From positions 9,749,057 to 9,813,056 of the forward strand of contig NC_058143.1 of NCBI RefSeq assembly GCF_011075055.1: a DNA stretch of 64,000 bases. Reading direction: 5' to 3'. Position numbers and translations under genes: made by a program. The notes under the pieces were generated by a model, which saw only the letters and a list, made by a program, of their open reading frames with translations, made no database searches and was not told the DNA's origin. This DNA comes from Mangifera indica. Its lineage: Eukaryota; Streptophyta; Magnoliopsida; Sapindales; Anacardiaceae. Positions 37,216 to 51,046 of this stretch are shown piece after piece; position 1 is the stretch's first letter, and each line of letters opens with the position of its first letter.

Positions 37216-40200
37216 GGGTATGCACAATCTAATTTGGTATGGTTTAAAATATTTTTCAACCTAAAAGTTTGAAAAATTGCAAACCAAACCAAAGCATTTT
37301 AGATTATAAACCAAATCAAACTAAACTGAAAATATACGATTTGGTTAATGATTTGAATTGAATAAAAAAATTTAACTTCTAATATTTTGTATTCAATAAA
37401 AAATAAATGAATTATATTTATTTACAATATGAATAATACTATCATAAACATAACATGCTTAATTTATAGTAATAAAATCATAAACACAACATACTTAATT
37501 TATAATAGCAACATCTTAATCAATAACCTCTAATATAAAGTACTAAATAAATATTGCATAAGCATTGTTTTTGAATCTCCCTTGCATAAACATCATAGTT
37601 GAAAGTATAGATCAAAACACAAGTAGCCAAATAACCATCATACACTTACAAAATAAGTTTAAGTAAATGCATATCCAAAGTAAGTAAAAAAGTACCATTA
37701 CAAAATGTTAAATATTTTGTGAATCTCTTATGGAGTTTTGCATTTAATCATGTCAGTAATTGTTTGACAAGTCAAATCCAACAAACTCTTGATGTTAAGA
37801 TAGCTTGTAGCCTAATAAACAAAACAAAAGTGTAAGCAAAATGTGGACATGAAAATGGTATAGGAAAAGTTGTGACCTATAATAAAATTGCAAACAAAAT
37901 AAAATTTTAAATCGTAGTCAAATTTATGACATTTCTAAGGACCAAAGTAGATGCAATGGTAAAAGTTTAATGCTACAATAAAATTCAAGTCTTAAAAGTA
38001 GCCATATCATGCACAAATTCCAGTAATCACATTCCTATGTGAAAGATAATTTAACATATTAGCAAGTATCTATATAATTATTAGAAATAAGTATCTTGTC
38101 TTACTAAAAGTATCCTTCTAAACTTTTTTTTTAGATTGTGCGCCAAAATCATTCATCGAGAACTTAATGATGTCTTTTAAAAGGAAAATAAAATTTAAAT
38201 TATAAATCATATTAAGGTGTAAACATACAAAAAATTAATTAAAATTATATATTCAAAGGAAGTGACATGTACCTTTCTCTAACTTCTCTACATTTTTTAG
38301 AGATGCATACATATTACCTTTAAGGATGTGAAAAAGCCAATATTATGTACATATGAGAGCTTGTACAATCTTTGGAGATGAATATGTCCTAAAGAAATCA
38401 AGAATGTGATCTCCTGTACTAAATGTTAACTTAGACACAACTATGGAGATAGGAATTGTCAATACATCTCGAGCAATTTGTGTGATTGTCAAAAATCGAG
38501 AGCTATTTAGTTTCCACCAAGCCAAAATGTCAAAATAAGTATCATCCTCTTTGAGATATTCATCCAAATACTAATCTTGCTCAGTTTTGTTTTCTATAAT
38601 ACTTTGGTTTGTCTTATTCTTCTTAAATAGATTTTTAAAAAATAAATATTTTTTTAATCCTTATTGAGTCTTAATCAATTGATCTGAATCAAAACTTATA
38701 ATTGTTGCACTTGTATGCTCAATCAACTTTTTGTACTCATCAAACAAATCAATCAAAGCTAATTTCACCTTACATTGGACCAAAGTAGCAACATCATCAT
38801 CATACAATTGAGAAATTCAAAAATGCATATATTTAAGTTTGTATTAAGGATCAATAACTACAACCACAAATAACAAAACATTTAGTTTCTCTGGATTTCT
38901 TTAATACTTGTGAACATTTGAAAATGACCTTTGTCCCTTCACTACTTAGGCTAACCGTGGGGTCTAATCTAGGTTGCATTTGCCTACAAAAATTCCTTAT
39001 CCCTTCCCCTTCAACAAAATTAAAGACAAGTTCATTCACTAAGATCATTTGTCCTAAGGTTTTCTTTAATGAAAGTTGATCGAATTTCCAAGTGTCTACA
39101 CTGCTAGCTACACTATCTCCTTTAATAACATTATAATTCAATATTTTATATTTGGAGTTTACTTATTCACACTAGTTAGAGGATATTTCTTACACCAAGA
39201 CAAGTGATTTTTCAGTGTACTTGTTCCAAGATTTTTCATAGAACACTTGTACACTTGACCATAATAATTGCACTTGGATTTGTTTTCCTCATTAGATTCA
39301 AACTTAGTAAAATGCTCTCATACCTTAGATCTTTCCTTCATATATTTTTTTTTTTGCTATTGAGAAACCATTATCATTGCTTTCAACTTTAGATAAGGAA
39401 GATGAACTTCCTTTTTCTTCCAGTGTAAACTTATCATTGATGTCTTCCCTTTACAGAATACTTAAAATTAACTCTCAGGTTTTCATCACTTAAGAGGGAG
39501 ACAAACAAAATTCGCCTGACAATAACCTTAGCATATCATTGAGCAAGTTATAAACTTTCCTTTAGTCTGATTATTTAAAATTGTGTACATTATTTGCCTG
39601 AGATTACTTTCTTGAAGTTATAATTCAAGCCAAGGACATAATCAAGAATGAGTAATTAATATTAACTGAAACTCAACATACCTAATTTCAAAAATGAATA
39701 ATGAATATTATATGAGATTATATTTTATTAACTAAGTTTCAATACAAGAATATAACTCGATGGTAGTAACTAGTGTACATATATAACATAACAACTAGTG
39801 TATATATAACCAATTTGATGCCCTTAAACCATAAACGATACCAACATGGTCAATTAACAACTTAGTGTACATATAAACAATTCTCATAGTACATAACCAG
39901 TGTATATACAAGCATGCCAGTAAGAATATCCAGTGTATAGTAAAAACTCAGTTTATATATAACCAGTTTAATGAGCATGAAAGTTAAACTTAGAAACTCA
40001 ATGTACATATATAACCACGTAAAGAATAAGGGTAGGCAAACAACTTACCGACAACAATGAGTTGAGTGATAAATGAAACATGTTTGATGAAGGCTAATTG
40101 ATTGAAGCTTAAGATGAAGACTAAGACCAAAAAGATGGTGACAGGGCTATGGTAATTTTCTAGTGAGAAAGAACGATGGTGATGTTAGAGATTCAAGTAA

Positions 40201-40463
40201 AGGTGGCTATGTTCGTGTGTGGGATATGGTTGTAACACGGAAAAAGAGGTAGTTTAAAGATAACTTAGGTTTATCAAGTTATGTTTTAAAAAATAAAATA
40301 AAATAAAAATTATATATATATAATTTACGGTTTAGTTTAGTTTGGAAACCGCAAACCAAACTATGAACCATTTTTTTCAAAAAATTTCAACCCAAACAAA
40401 ACTATAATTTTTTAATAGTTCAGTTTGGTTTTATGGATTGAATTGAATTATACACATCTCTAT
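37215..40463 (-). mobile_element. hAT DNA transposon remnant inserted in the gypsy pol
   Basis: Ends resemble hAT termini: left TAAGGGTATGCACAATC, right complementary to TAGAGATGTGTATAATTC, with AACCAAAC-rich subterminal DNA on both sides. A clean 8-bp target duplication could not be seen. It lies between the gypsy protease piece (40.47-40.98 kb) and RT (below 37.2 kb), so it inserted into an existing retroelement. Confidence 0.75.
38343..39141 (-). pseudogene. hAT transposase pseudogene
   Basis: Two open pieces. The N-terminal piece (39141-38851) contains LGQMILVNELVFNFVEGEG, typical of the region after the BED zinc finger in plant hAT/RICESLEEPER transposases. The C-terminal piece (38567-38343) contains DILAWWKLNSSRF, IARDVLTIPIS and SPKIVQALICT, the hAT dimerisation domain. 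The middle, including most of the catalytic domain, is frameshifted or lost. Confidence 0.88.
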
Positions 40464-40465
40464 AA

Positions 40466-40986
40466 TCTAACTTGCTAACTATATGCGCCAAATACCTTGT
40501 ACAACCTTTACTCAACATCTTTTTGGCTTTAAAACCATTGATCATCAGACTAAGTATTCAACCCTCTCTAAAGAAGAACCTATTCCAATTGTCTAAATTG
40601 AACCAAACTTTTTTGTTTCTACAGTTTATCTCTACCCCATATTTGCTCAGATAACTCTATGTTTTCTCTAAGAACCTTTTGCATAATCTTCCTGATGACT
40701 ACTAAAGGTTTGTCCTTAAGCCTCTGTTTGGCTTCTCTTTTAGGTAAATACCTCTAAAGCATCTCTAATAAGTGTCCTAGATCTCCTCATCCTGAAAAAA
40801 ACTTAAGTCGAGCAAATGTACTACTTATCCTATGTAGGTTAAAATTTACTTACAGTAATAGGCACGTAAAAGCGACCAACGTTGCATGAAACGTCACTTT
40901 CTTTACTTAATTGACTTCTACATTTTTCAAACATACTATGACTTTACACTTTTTGAGTTCCAAGAACATGCTCTAATACTAAGAAA
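40466..40986 (-). pseudogene. gypsy protease remnant and primer-binding site
   Basis: On the minus strand a broken frame reads YLSKYGVEINCRNKKVWFNL, the counterpart of SKYGAEVDYTKKKV in the plus-strand element. Most of gag is missing between it and the primer-binding site at 40967-40982, so the element also suffered an internal deletion. Confidence 0.7.
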
Positions 40987-41759
40987 TGTAACACCCCTTT
41001 TCTAGAAGCATACCCTTAGATGAAATATGACTTGAAGAGATCTGCACAACATAACTTCTTAAATAATACAACAAAAATAATGAGCATGTAATAAGACATG
41101 CAACTCATATACATGTAAAAGGTGTAAGAAATAAAAATTCTTAATTAATAAATAATCATAATAAAAACGTCCTAAATATAAATTTATCAATTAAAAATAT
41201 TGTCTAAAAAATATCTAAATCCTCAAAACAAATGCATAACTCAAGCAACTATCTAAATAAAATGTCTAATTCATAAAACATGAAAATGTTCTCCCACTTA
41301 CATATGATAGAAAATTTGAACTGAATACTTGAACACAGAAATCTCATACAATAGTATATTTAATATTTGTAAATGTTTCATGCAATCTTGTAAGCAATTT
41401 GTAGTTGGGAACTTATTACTATGCATTTGTTAGGAATGACATAGTCACTTCAACACAAAAAAATAATAATAATAATTTATTGTTAGTCTTATTGCACTCT
41501 AAACTTACTTGATAACACTGACCTCTTTAATCCCTAAAAAAATTATGTTATCTCTTTGTTTATCATTGATCAAGTCATATCTCACATGTGATTGACAAGA
41601 TCGATCACCTAATGGATATACAAAAAATAAATAAGTTTTTCTCTTCACTTCAAAATTCTCAATTTAAACTTAGCTTCGTCTCTCGATGAAGCTATTCGAC
41701 TTTCCAGTCTAAATTTTGATTGACCGACATTCCAGAGGAGGGAAAAGAGACCATCGAAG

Positions 41760-42071
41760 CATGGTGATGCCTTTGGAAAGCTTCATCGTTGGCAGTGACA
41801 TCAGATTTAACATCGGGGATTAAAAACTAAACCCTAAGGGGGGAATACTATTTTTTAAAACTTGGTCTATGGGAAAATGGTTAGTTTTTAAGAGGTTAAG
41901 GGGGAAAAAAATGCAATTTTAATTTATTTTTAATATTATTGATAAAATAACGATTTTGCCCTTTAAACCATTAATTTTAATAGCCCATGGGTGGGTAAAT
42001 GGGATTTTCAAAGTTAACAAATAGAAACTTAAAATAACAGCGTACTTTGGGTGGGAAATAGTCCTTTGGCT
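41760..42071. mobile_element. Single arm of the Mutator-like family
   Basis: Matches the right half of the 4182-4921 element in order: AAACCCTAAGGGGG, TAGTTTTTAAG, AATAGCCCATGGGTGGGTAAA, TTCAAAGTTAAC, and the terminus TTGGGTGGGAAATAGTCCTTTGGC. The left terminus is not found, so this copy is truncated or its left arm has decayed. Confidence 0.75.
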
Positions 42072-42659
42072 TTTGAATAACAATAAATAGTATAACGGTA
42101 CCAACATGAGGTAACCTCAAAAAGTCTCACACAATGAGGAAGCAAGGATTTATTTACTCATTACTTTTATTGGTCGAATATGCGCAAATGGTATGAAACA
42201 TTTGTTATAGTGTATATTCCTCATAACTATCATACATAAAAATTGTATAAATCTGAGTTTAGTTGTTATACCCAACACCTAACTTAAGTTTTTAAATATC
42301 TTCAAACTTACAAGTGTTAATTAAGAACTCACATCTGACTTTCACAAATTATATGAATGTGGGAAATTTAAAGCGATCATTGTCAAATATGTCAATCCAT
42401 GAACTTATCTTGACTAATCATGAAGGTGACATTTCAACTTTAATAAATCTTTTTCTCAAGAAATATCTCTTATCTTTGATCACTTTCCCAATGCTAAAGA
42501 AGATTGCTTGTGTGAGTAAGCCATTCTATAACTTATGTAACATTTTAAACTTGTTTAGTTTCCAAAAAAAATGATGCATACATAGTGAAATACCAAGAAT
42601 TTCAAGATGCAAATTCAAAAAAAAAAAACTTAAATCATGGTTTTCGATGTTGTGTTACA

Positions 42660-45600
42660 AGTACAATATATAAGCCTAATAATATATCAATTACAGTCTA
42701 TGTAATCTAAGAGATTTAACATGTACAAGATATACATCTCTTGGAATACATTTGGTCAAAAGATCAACATCCATATGATGTATAGAAATATATTGTATGT
42801 TTACTTCCTTCTTTGCAATGATGTCTCTTACAAAATTTTATCGAGTATCAATATGTTCGGTTCTATTATAAAATTTTGGATCTTTTGTAAAAGTTATTAT
42901 AGCTTGATTATCGCAATGGACAACTATTGGTCCAACTATATTGTTCTGTATACCCAAATTTATGAAGAAGCTTCTTAACCAAACAATTTCTTGCATAATT
43001 GTTAAACAAGCAATAAACTCAACTTTCATTGTAGATAAGGCTATGCATGTCTATTTCGTACTTCTTTACGATATAACACCTTTTGGAGCAAGAATGCATA
43101 ACTAGAAGTGGATTTGTGTTGGTCTAAATTACATCCCCAATCAGCATTTGAATAACCAACCAAACACAAATATGATCCTTGATAATATAAACAATAATCC
43201 ACAATACCTTTTAAATATCTCAATATCCTTTTGGAAGTCTTCTAATGCTCTTTTCTAGGATTTGACTGATATTAACTAACCAACCCAATAACAAAACAAA
43301 TATTTGAGCATGTACACATCATATCATACATAAGGGTTCCAATTACATTTGAATATGTTACTTTAGACATTTTTCTTCTTTCATCTTGAGTTTTGGGACA
43401 CATTTCTTGGCTCAATAATTTGTCTTTTGACACAAGAGTATCAACAGGTTTGTAATTTGCCATATTGAATCATTCTAAAATTTTTTGAATATAATGTTCT
43501 TGTGACAAAGCTAAAAGTTTCTTCGAACAATCCCTTTTAATTTTAATTCTTAATATGTAATCTACCTTATCCATATCTTTCAAGTGAAAATTTATATATA
43601 ACTAACCCTTAATGGTCATCATGTACTCCAAATTGTTTTCAGCTATTAAGATATAATCTACGTACAGAAATAGAATTGCAAATTTATCATTAGACCTTTT
43701 TCACATAAACACAATGTTTTTGATCAATCATTTTGAAATCATAAGACATTGTAGCCTTATGAAATTTTAAAGACCACTATTTGGATGACTATTTTAGGTT
43801 ATATATTGATCTTTGAAGCTTGCACACTTTACACTCCTGACCATTAACAACAAAACGCATAGGTTGTTATATGTAGATTTCTTCTTTAAGCTCCCTAATA
43901 GTGAAAGTTGTCTTGACATCTATCTTATGCAAATCTAAATCTAAATATTTTACAATAGTTAGAATTAAAAACCTTACAATTGGGAAAAATGTTTTTTCAT
44001 AATTTATATCTTTTTGTTGGGTATAACCTTTCCTAACAAGGCGAGTTTTGTATCTATTTATTGAGTCATTTATCTTACATTTTATTTTGAGAACCCACCT
44101 ATTTCTAATAGGTTTTCATTTCAGTGGTAAGTCAAATAAACTCTAGACTTTGTTTGTTTTCATGGATTCCATCCCTTCTTCCAATGTTTCATGTCATTTT
44201 TCCTTATCAGGAAAAGAGAGGATTTTTTTTATGGCTTTAGGTTTTTTATCATCTTGAGGAATGATAATGAAAACCTCATTTTCAATATCAAAATGTTGCT
44301 TAACTACTTTTGGATGATCAATCTTACGTAATTAAGGATCATCACTCTCATTATTTAAAATAGGTTTGAGCTTTATCTCATTGTTCCCACATGGTTGTGA
44401 TAGATAAGACAAGTTCTCATTGCTCCCACTATTTAGAATACGCAAATGCGTTACCTCCTGGGACTCAGCTATTGGTTTATAAGATATGTTTATTCCCCAT
44501 TCTTCTTTCATCTTATATAGATGAAGACCTTTATCGATATCACATTTATTAGAAAAAAAAATCTTCTATTAATGTAACATCTCTTGATTTAATTTTAGTT
44601 AATTTTTAATCAAAATCTTCCCTAATGAACACATACCCTTTAGAGTGTTTAGAGTATCTTATGAAAATACATTTCTTTTATCTTGGTCCCAATTTTTCAA
44701 ACTTATAAGAAGAGTTATAGGTATATGCAACAAACCCTAAGGTCGCACTCACACATGATTTAAATTAGGTTTTCTACTTTTTCATAACTCATAAGGAGTA
44801 AAAGCAACTGATTTAAAAAAAAAACTCGATTAAGTATATACATACCTAGTTAATAATGCATCACCTCAAAATTGTTAAAGTTTTTATTGTTTTGTCTAAT
44901 TGATTTTCAATCTCATTTATATAGCTTCTAAAGCAATATATTACTTTTTACTTATGGGAGATCAAGTAAATATGACTGAATCGAGTATAGTCATCTATAA
45001 AAGTAATGAAATATAAGGCACCATGTCTTGCCTTAACATTCATAGGACCATAAATGTCCAAGTGTATAAGTTGCAAAAGAATCTTAGCTCTTATAGCTTT
45101 GTCAAATGGTTTTTTAGTAGTTTTTCCAACTAAGAAATGTTCACTTGTAAGCAATTCAAGTTTTGTGATAAGTCTTAATAAACCTTCACAAGTCAATCCA
45201 TTCATTTTTTTTTTTTGGCCAATATGCCTTAATATTGCACGTTATGTATTTGCATCTACATCCATGCTTTTAGGGGTAACAAATAAAGGAAAACTAACAT
45301 TATTATCATTATTATAATAAAAAGTGTCCCAAACCATAAAACTATTTGCAAAAAAACTAAATCCATACAAAATAGTACTGTTGTAAATTTTAACATTATT
45401 CCCATAAAAGTTTAAATTATATCCTAACTTAAGAAGAATAAGCATTAAGACCAAAGTTCATCGAATGTCTTGAGCATATAAAACTTTATATAGGTATAAG
45501 GTTCGACTACCTCATAAAACTAATTTGCTCGTGTCTATTTCTTTTATTTTAACCTTCGTATTGTTAATGACATAAATCCATCTCGTCTCCTTTGCAATTT

Positions 45601-46576
45601 GATGAAATTCCACGAAAACTCCTCTATCATGAGTTACATGGTTTGTGGCCCATAAGTCTACAATCTACATAAGATGAGATTCAATTAATAGGATAATACT
45701 AGAAACATAAGTTTCATAACTTAAAGTAGAATTAGATAATTCCTTTTTCAACTTCGTGCATTCATGAGTGAAATAACCCATTTTGCCGTAACTATAACAA
45801 GTAATCTTGGTTTTGTCTTTCTTTCTATCATGTTTGCCTTTTTTTATTCTTGTTCTTGTCTTTAAAGCCTTGTACAATCTCTTTTCCCTTATTGGACTTA
45901 TGTCATTTACGTTTAAAGCAAGAAAACCTCTTGAAACTAAACTCTGCAATATAAGCATGAGCACCTAATCCAACTAGGCGCTCATCATCTAGCTTAATAC
46001 AGTGAGCAATGTTAGAAAAAGTCCTTATGTGCTTATTATGAGTCATATTCACCTTTATATGCTCCCAACATTTTGGAATAGATTGTATTATAGCTTGAAT
46101 TTGTTGTTAATCTGATAGGTTGTACTCATCTAACTTTAGCTCCATTATCATATTTGACATGTCCCTTAGATGTTGTTTCATTAATTTGTTAAGGACCTTA
46201 TTATATCTGTCAAATTTGATGGTCAATTGCCACAGTTTAGAGACAATAGTTCCTCTAAATTCAAAGCCATCTTTAAAGTGTGTGCAGTTGGGTATTGTTC
46301 ATATACTAGGTCATCATTCATAGAGCTGATTAAGATACCTTGCACAGTGGAGTTTTTCTTTTTCTATACGTGATATGCATCCATATCACATCTATGTTAG
46401 GCATTTTTCAAGTTCTACCCTTAAGCTAGCCAAGACTCTTCCATAACTTGATTTATGACTTCCAAGGCCTCTTGCTCATCTAGGACATAATGCATCTTTA
46501 GATGTCATATATTATAGTTTTCTCCATCCAGTTTTTTGTCTTTGTTCAAATTAGCTATGATGTTTTTGGATGCCAT
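42660..46576 (-). pseudogene. Ty1/copia (Tnt1-like) gag-pol pseudogene
   Basis: Gag begins with ATG at 46576 (MASKNIIANLNKDKKLDGEN) and its zinc knuckle at about 45.8 kb is damaged (CYSYGKMGYFTHEC). Integrase: LDIYGPMNVKARHGALYFIT and FIDDYTRF at about 45.0 kb. RT: the YVDD box reads YVDY at about 43.67 kb, losing a catalytic Asp. RNase H: GYSNADWGCNLDQHKSTSSY (43.2 kb) and EFIACLTIMQEIVWLRSFF (43.0 kb). The integrase-before-RT order defines copia. Several stops and frameshifts; inactive. Confidence 0.9.
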
Positions 46577-48880
46577 GACTAATCAAACTATAGAGACATA
46601 TCAAACATAACATTAACTAATGCAATTATGTATACATAAATTGTCACATTTGTACATAAAAATTTAATTGAAAGTTCATTATGTTTCCAATCTTTTATGA
46701 TTCAAATATTAGATATTTTAAAATTTAATCCAATTGTGTCAATGTAAACTTTAGATGAGAATTTCATTAAATTCTATTCATCTTAGAATTCTCACACATA
46801 ACATTTCTAATATGTAATCATATACATAAAATTTATTCATCTCTACTATGACTATAACCATTTTTAGGATTACTCTTATTTTGAGACATATAGTTATTGA
46901 AACAGGGTATTCTATATCTCAACTATTCTTCATGTTTATTGTTTGTTCTCTATTTGGTGTTAAGAAAGACCATTTTATCATTACGTACAATTCTTCGAGT
47001 CACTTTATCCATGATAAAGTTTTTATGTTGTTTGTGATAGCCCATATGCGTTGTACTTTGTTGATTTGGAAAAAATAATAAAGCAGTGGATTTTCTCACA
47101 TTCATTATAATATATTGCTCTTTAGCAAGCTATAATCCATCCACATAATCCCAAAAACTCTTTATATTCTTATCTCGAATAAGATAATATATCATAGGAG
47201 TCTAATAGTCAGACATGGATATAAGTAGAGTATATATTATCTCTATTCTGGTTAAAAATATGTGACTTACTTCTAAGTCTAAATATCTATGATACACAAC
47301 CCCAACATGCACAATTAAATTATCAGATGGTCTTATGTAATATTTTAGGTAATGGTCCTTAATTAATACGTTTGTCCTTATATGAAGAAAAATAGAAGCA
47401 TAATAAGATAATATGTTGTCTAACATTGCATAATTCAAAACATGTGCCTGGAAACACTGTTATGTGTTTACATAAACCGAAATGAGGTCTTATAGGCTTT
47501 CATGTCTCGTAGGGCCTACTAGACTTAAGTCCATGCCTTCATCTGAGTGTTAATGCACTATCACACATTGACAAGAGGATTCCATGCGTTTTCACGCATT
47601 AAGACAGTAACTAACATGTTGAAACATTATCCCCACGCTCCAAAATTAAACCACACATACCAACCATGCATAAAATTGAACCACTCATGCCATTAGGTTT
47701 AGATCATGTGTAGTTTTGGGTTAGGTTAACTTGTTTACCTAGTTAGGTCAGACTATTGACCATTCTTCAATTAACCAACCTAGTGGGCATTGACTTATTT
47801 AGATTGTCTGGTTAACCAAAAGGAGCTGACTTATTCACTTTTAGGTATGGACTACCCATTGATCAAATGAATTGGGTTACTAGGTTTTCGCAACCCGATT
47901 TCAACTTGTGATTGTCAAATAACCCTAATTTTGCCACTGTTTAATTCATCAATTCTGACTATCAATTAGGTTGGAGATTGTAAGGCTTTTAATCAATGCA
48001 TGCTAATTGTGTTTCTCAACATATTACCTAACATTATTGTCATATGGAACCAACAAAATTAGGACAAAACCCATCATGATTTTAGTCTTGTTTTTTGTCA
48101 GTTCTGACCAAAACATAGGTTGATTTAACATTTGATTCATGCAACACAAATCCATGTATCAACCTGACATGTTTCTAAGTCCCAATTTCATGTAATTTTA
48201 CTCAAAACAATTCGAACCCTAAACTTCAAATTTCAACAATATATAAATGCAAAACTAGAATTCCAGGTTATGATTCCTATTCTCTGGATTATAGAATCAC
48301 AAGCATAAATAAATAAATAAATAATAATTAAATGTTATGAAACTTGGGGCTTTTAATGTAAAGAATGCTTGGTTTGTGCTTCATTTACAACCTTTTCTCT
48401 ATGGATTACACTTATGAAATGAACTTGTGTTTCTAAATTTTAATGATTTCAAATTCATGGTATGCTAAAATCATGCCAAGGATTAAAGATTATGAAAACT
48501 AAATTGAGGTAAAATTTTAAAGGTGCATTAATTACGAAATGAAAATATATTAATGGATTAAACTTAATAGTCAAATTTGAGCAACAAATTCAAACTATGA
48601 GTTCGAGCTATGAATTTGAATCATGAATACAATTCATGAATTTGAGCACCGAATCCAAGCCATGGCTACAAACCTTGTAATTAAACACTAAATTGAATTC
48701 AAACTAACCTAAGTTTCAGTTCAATAAACTCGACTCAAACTCAAACTGTCATAATTTTCTATCGAGACAAACTTGATCCAATCAATGTTTTGGCTCAGTT
48801 CAGTTCATATCCAACCCCAATAATAAATTGATATTGTTGAACTTAGTTGAATTTATTAATGTTGTTAGAATTGATATGTT
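46577..48880. other. Probable 5' leader/LTR of the minus-strand copia and unclassified repeat
   Basis: Non-coding, AT-rich, no gene recognised. By position it should hold the leader and 5' LTR of the minus-strand copia element, but I could not set LTR ends, because the matching 3' LTR was not identified on the left side. Confidence 0.35.
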
Positions 48881-49260
48881 ACTTGGATGTTGAACTTATT
48901 GGTATTGTTGGATATTGATATTGAAAGTTTTTTAATTAAGAAGAATTTTATGTTGAAATGGTCTTTGGTTATGTTTTGGAAGGCATTGATCATGGATGTC
49001 AACATTTGGTATTGGATGTGTTTGTGGACAAGCTTTTTATCATTCCTTTTTTATTTATGCAAAAAAAAGGGAAATGATTGATGAGTTATGCAAATTATGA
49101 CTGTATGAAATGATTATACAATGCACTAAATAGCCTAATATGCAAATGAACTTGGTAATTTAAGTGCTTTAAAATGATGAAAATACAGGGAGCAAATACG
49201 CAATCAAAGAGAGGGAGCAATTACATTTTTCTTTTAATTAAACTTGTTTTGGTCATCAAT

Positions 49261-50449
49261 AAAAAAAAAAAAAGGAGATTGTTAGGTCCCTAAATGTTTT
49301 AACGATAACAAAAACAAGTTTAAAATCACTAATTTGTACAAGGCATGACATAGATCATGACCAAATTGGACAACACTTGAAAATGTAGAACAAAGCAAAT
49401 GCACAATTATGTGCCCTTTATGCATGCCCATGCATACTTAAAAATCCAAGCATACATGCCAAGGTACTTGACGGTGTGCAGTGCATGTTTAATATATTGG
49501 ATTTCTAGATTGCATCAAACATACCATGTACAATTGTTCATGCTTGACACATTCTTGTACATTGCTTGTATAAGGCTAGTCATGAACAACCCTCTTCTCA
49601 TGCATTTCATCTCATTCATGTATAGGTTAATGCAATATCTTGTCAACAAATAATGCACGCCTTTAAGCATCTTGTGTAAAGGAGTCATGATTAGTTTTTC
49701 CTGTTCATCAAAAAGTTATGCATGAAAGTTCAAGTCAAAGTAAAGTCAATACTCAAGGGCCCACCTATATAGAAGGTATGCACACCTATACACAAGTTAA
49801 ATTTAAGGTGTACATACTCCCTACATGGAAGGCATACAAGTTATTGGAATCATCAAGGACTTGATCTCATGAAGCTATTTATGACCATGCAAGATATATG
49901 CAAGTTCGTACATGCGTTAGGCATGAGAAATAATTCAACCATTGGGAGGTTCAACCGAGGTTAACTTTATTTGAAAAATAGATTTTCTGGTTAATCACGA
50001 CCATACACTTGGTATGCAGGTCCATATATCTATGCATTTCAAGGGAAACATGTCACTTTCAGATTTCAATGATTACCTCTTCATATTCAAAAACTATTTC
50101 AAGCTTTCTAACACTCCAAGCATATAAATTCAAGTCATTTTGAGTTGTTAAAGGTTAGAGAACACAATTCATCAAGTTATATTTTTCTTCTTCTAAGCTC
50201 TAGACTTATATATTTGAGTGACCACTTGTATTCAACTTTTGTAAATCATCCTTGTAGAGGCATTATTACTCTTCCAACTTTTTTTAAGATTATTGTGGGT
50301 GAAATCTCAAACAAACAGTTGTATTAGGTGCAATCCTAGAGAACTAGTGTAAGGAAAAACATTTCTCTTCTAATGAAACTTCAAATAGTTTGCTTAAAAA
50401 AATAGACGTAGTAGTCTTGGGTCAAAAAGCTCTAAACTAGTCTAAATCT
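49261..50449 (+). repeat. SIRE-like copia purine tract and LTR start
   Basis: A-rich purine tract AAAAAAAAAAAAAGGAGAT followed by TGTTAGGTCCCTAAATG at 49280, the typical junction of large SIRE/Maximus-type copia elements. The LTR continues to 50449, where it is interrupted by another copia element. The preceding 48887-49081 frame is probably the degenerate end of its internal region. Confidence 0.6.
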
Positions 50450-51046
50450 TGTTAGACTTAAAGTGGTTTACTTATTGAGCACTGTGATTTACATTAATTT
50501 TTGTAACTGCTTTTTTGAAGAATTAACAATAGTTATTAAGTTAATACCTTATAACTCCCTTTTGAGGGTTAATGGGACCATTATTTTTTTTTAACTCTGT
50601 TTTGAAGATCATTATGTTAAAATTTTGTAACTCTCTTTTAAGAGTTAATGGTCATTATGTTTATTATTTTGTAACTCTCTTTTAAGAGTTAATGGCCATT
50701 AGGTTTATTTTTGTAACTCTTTTGAGAGTTAATAATAGTCATTAAATTGATAGTTCATTAAAGATTTAATATATCAGTTATGTTTTATAGGTGGTAAAAA
50801 ACATATTTTGCTTTTGTTTTTTAATTAATATACAATGAAAGGTCCCAACCTAACTAGTATAAAAGGCCTATGACAATATCATCATTGTACTATCATTTTT
50901 GTATTTCACTAGTAAAGGCTAGAAGACACTCAAAAAAGAGATGAGAGTTTGTGTTTTATTGTTTTACTTGAACAACAATAGCTAGAGCATCAGGTATGTT
51001 TTCATTATGCATATTCAACAAAAGATAAGCAACACTATTGCTTTTA
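50450..51046 (+). repeat. 5' LTR of the deleted copia, with hairpin-repeat array
   Basis: Starts TGTTAGACTTAAAG. From about 50503 to 50750 it holds six imperfect units built on TAACTCTCTTTTGAGAGTTAATG, each able to fold as a 7-bp stem with a TTTT loop. A CTAGTATAAAAGGCC TATA-like box lies near 50857. Confidence 0.85.

Larger units (their letters stand above)
27603..41290 (-). mobile_element. Degenerate Ty3/gypsy LTR retrotransposon (minus strand), with nested insertions
   Basis: Read on the minus strand: 5' LTR remnant (40987-41290), primer-binding site (TTAGTATTAGAGCATG, 40967-40982), protease piece, hAT insertion, RT/RNase H/integrase (37.2 to 34.4 kb), purine-rich tract, 3' LTR (34320-27603) that itself contains two other LTRs. 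LTR ends at 27603 and 40987 match for about 280 bp (TATGACTTGAARAGA and AATTCTTAATTAATAAATAA blocks). Every coding section has stops. Confidence 0.85.
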
